From: JAYPHU01 sp038127535
Lineage (GTDB): Bacteria; Pseudomonadota; Alphaproteobacteria; Rhodospirillales; UBA2165
Direction of reading: 5' to 3'
NCBI GenBank assembly: GCA_038127535.1
Contig: JAYPHU010000062.1
Coordinates: forward strand, 1 to 8,494
Length of the DNA: 8,494 nt
Part shown: positions 7,001 to 8,494 of the stretch, piece after piece
How positions within the stretch are numbered: position 1 is the stretch's first letter
Layout of the letters: every line of letters starts with the position of its first letter
Translations under genes and position numbers: made by a program
The notes under the pieces: generated by a model
The model's input: the letters and a program-made list of their open reading frames with translations, nothing else
Told to the model about the DNA's origin: nothing
Databases searched by the model: none

Positions 7001-7029
7001 ACGATAACATATTTTGCAGCCAATGTCAG
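7001..7029 (-). promoter_or_regulatory. candidate sigma70-type promoter for the sugar operon
   Basis: The 179-base gap between the molybdenum hydroxylase stop and the rmlB start holds, on the minus strand, CTGACA (7024-7029; five of six to the -35 consensus) and TATCGT (7001-7006; four of six to the -10 consensus). The spacer is exactly 17 bases. Transcription would begin near 6994 and leave an untranslated leader of about 40 bases before the rmlB ATG, with GGAAG as ribosome site. The 39-base JUMPstart/ops element of enteric O-antigen operons was not seen. The call rests on pattern matching by eye only. Confidence 0.4.
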
Positions 7030-7130
7030 ACAAGCGTCGATATTTTCCTCTGAGGTGAGTCGGGCCACAATAACGAACTTTGCAACGAGGTCAGGGCCGA
7101 CCGATTTTTTCTAGGCCGTTCAGTGTTTCT

Positions 7131-8494
7131 TTATGCCGCCTGTTTAGCCTTCGCCGCCTCGATCGCCGCCCAGACCCGGGCCGGGGTCGCCGGCATGTCC
7201 AGGTGCTCAACGCCGGCAGGCCGGAGCGCATCCATGATCGCGTTCATCAGAGACGGCATGGCGCCGACCGTGCCGGCTTCGCCCGCGCCCTTGACCCCCA
7301 GCGGGTTGAGCTGGGTAGGCACCGGGTTGGAGACGATCTTGATGTCGGAGAAATTATCGGCCCGAGGCATAGCGTAATCCATGAAGGAACCGGAGAGCAA
7401 TTGGCCTGAGTCCGTATCATAGGCGACCTGCTCCATCAAAATCTGACCGACGCCTTGCGCAATGCCACCATGGATTTGACCCTTGAGGCAGATCGGGTTG
7501 ACCACATTGCCCACATCGTCGACCACATTGTAATCAAGGATTTTTACCTCCCCAGTGCCGGGATCGATCTCTACCTCGCAAACGTGGCTGCCGTTGGGGT
7601 AGGTGTCCTGCTCCGGCGAGAAGGTGCCGGTCTCGAACAAGCCGGGCTCCATGCCGGCGGGAATGGTCGCCGGATTGAACGCCGCCTTGGCCACGTCGGT
7701 GATGCTCATGGAGAGATCGGTGCCGGTGACCGAGAACTGGCCGTCCTTGAACTCGATATCCTGTTCGGCCGCTTCCAGCACATGGGCGGCGATTTTCTTG
7801 CCCTTCTCCGCGACCTTGTTGCACGCATTGTAGAGCGCCGTGCCGCCGATCACCGTGGAGCGTGAGCCCATGGTGCCCATGCCGAACGCCACCTGATCGG
7901 TGTCGCCGTCGATCACCCGCACATCGTTGGGATCAAGGCCCAGAAATTCGCCGGCGATCTGTTTGTACATGGTTTCGTGGCCCTGCCCTTGCGCCTTGGT
8001 GCCCATCAGGATGGTCACCTTGCCGGCGGTGGAGAACCGCACCTCGGCAAAGTCCATGCCCGGCGAGGCGGCGCGCTCGATCCCGTTGGCGAGACCGATG
8101 CCGCGCAACATGCCGCGGGATGCGGACTCGGCCCGGCGCGCTTCAAAGCCGGCCCAGTCGGCCATCTCCAGCACTTTGGTCTGGCCGGTGGGGAAGTCGC
8201 CGCAATCATAGCGGCAGTCCAGCGGATTTTGATAGGGCATCTGCTCCGGCGTAATCAGGTTCTTGGCGCGCAGGTCCGCCGGGTCCATCCCGATCTCGAC
8301 CGCCGCCTCGTCGATCAGCCTTTCAATTACGTAGGTCGCCTCGGGCCGGCCCGCGCCCCGATAGGGCGCCACCGGATTGCAGTTGGACAGCGCCGCGATC
8401 ATATGCACATGGGCCACCGGGAAATCATAGACGCCGACAGTCGTGCCGATATTGGTAAAGCTGGAGAGCAGGTTTCGGATCGCCGAAATGTACG
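7131..8494 (-). CDS. xanthine dehydrogenase/CO dehydrogenase family molybdopterin-binding large subunit, C-terminal part
   Basis: The reading frame stays open to the right edge, so the gene begins outside the window and about 453 residues are visible. The first visible residues (YISAIRNLL and on) are in frame with a GTG at 8417 that is an internal valine. The protein belongs to the large subunits of aerobic molybdenum hydroxylases, which oxidise or hydroxylate small carbon compounds at a molybdopterin cytosine dinucleotide centre. The active-site loop is PYRGAGRPEA (8346-8363 covers YRGAGR), like 'form II' CoxL-type proteins (AYRGAGR) and unlike true CO dehydrogenase (AYRCSFR). GTKAQGQGHET is a cofactor-contact segment, and GVKGAGEAG contains the catalytic Glu (codon 7278-7280). 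The substrate cannot be named. Three 60-base samples of this gene were 65-73% GC. It runs in the same direction as the sugar operon, but a 179-base gap and its unrelated role suggest a separate unit. The partner FAD and iron-sulfur subunits are not in view. Confidence 0.93.
   Translation of the reverse strand, partial: YISAIRNLLSSFTNIGTTVGVYDFPVAHVHMIAALSNCNPVAPYRGAGRPEATYVIERLIDEAAVEIGMDPADLRAKNLITPEQMPYQNPLDCRYDCGDFPTGQTKVLEMADWAGFEARRAESASRGMLRGIGLANGIERAASPGMDFAEVRFSTAGKVTILMGTKAQGQGHETMYKQIAGEFLGLDPNDVRVIDGDTDQVAFGMGTMGSRSTVIGGTALYNACNKVAEKGKKIAAHVLEAAEQDIEFKDGQFSVTGTDLSMSITDVAKAAFNPATIPAGMEPGLFETGTFSPEQDTYPNGSHVCEVEIDPGTGEVKILDYNVVDDVGNVVNPICLKGQIHGGIAQGVGQILMEQVAYDTDSGQLLSGSFMDYAMPRADNFSDIKIVSNPVPTQLNPLGVKGAGEAGTVGAMPSLMNAIMDALRPAGVEHLDMPATPARVWAAIEAAKAKQAA

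Noticed and set aside
7089..7110. GGTC...GACC stem followed by six T on the plus strand as an intrinsic terminator
   Set aside because: The stem has only four pairs and there is no plus-strand gene before it. On the minus strand, where it would serve the hydroxylase gene, no T run follows.
7455..8254. Long plus-strand frames opposite the molybdenum hydroxylase gene
   Set aside because: They are antisense by-products of high-GC coding sequence, rich in Arg, Ala and Pro, with no motif of their own.
7131..8417. A GTG at 8417 as the start of the molybdenum hydroxylase gene
   Set aside because: The frame is open upstream to the window edge and the upstream residues fit the family, so the GTG codes for an internal valine in a truncated gene.

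Overview
The window looks like chromosomal DNA of an alphaproteobacterium. This is an inference from its moderate-to-high GC, coding style and the aerobic molybdenum hydroxylase; no marker gene fixes the taxon. It holds the 3' half of a tRNA gene, a compact one-direction operon for a nucleotide-activated deoxysugar plus one glycosyltransferase, and the C-terminal half of an unrelated molybdenum hydroxylase gene. All protein genes lie on the minus strand, so the operon reads from right to left towards the tRNA, which is on the plus strand.

Region by region: (1) positions 1-51, the 3' part of a tRNA-Thr(CGU) with encoded CCA. (2) Positions 125-6951, seven genes that in transcription order are rmlB, rmlA, rmlC, a GT2 glycosyltransferase, a TylC3/TcaB9-type sugar C-methyltransferase, a DegT-fold enzyme with His in place of the PLP lysine (a 3-dehydrase signature), and an extended-SDR sugar reductase/epimerase. 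Gaps between them are +3, -4, +15, +80, +22 and +12 bases, which indicates one transcript, possibly with an internal promoter in the 80-base gap. A plausible sigma70-type promoter precedes rmlB. (3) Positions 7131-8494, the 3' part of a xanthine dehydrogenase/CO dehydrogenase large-subunit family gene that runs off the right edge.

How the genes could work together (inference): RmlA and RmlB make dTDP-4-keto-6-deoxyglucose. The RmlC homologue epimerises it at C3 and/or C5. The His-type DegT enzyme removes the C3 hydroxyl. The C-methyltransferase adds a methyl group to a carbon next to the C4 ketone, and the last reductase reduces the ketone. The GT2 enzyme would move this or another sugar onto a surface glycan such as O-antigen or exopolysaccharide. 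No rmlD is present in the window, so the cluster does not by itself make L-rhamnose. The most interesting prediction is a branched, methylated 3,6-dideoxyhexose made through a dTDP route by a 3-dehydrase that lacks the iron-sulfur cysteines of the classical E1 enzyme. No transposon, CRISPR array, riboswitch or replication origin was seen.
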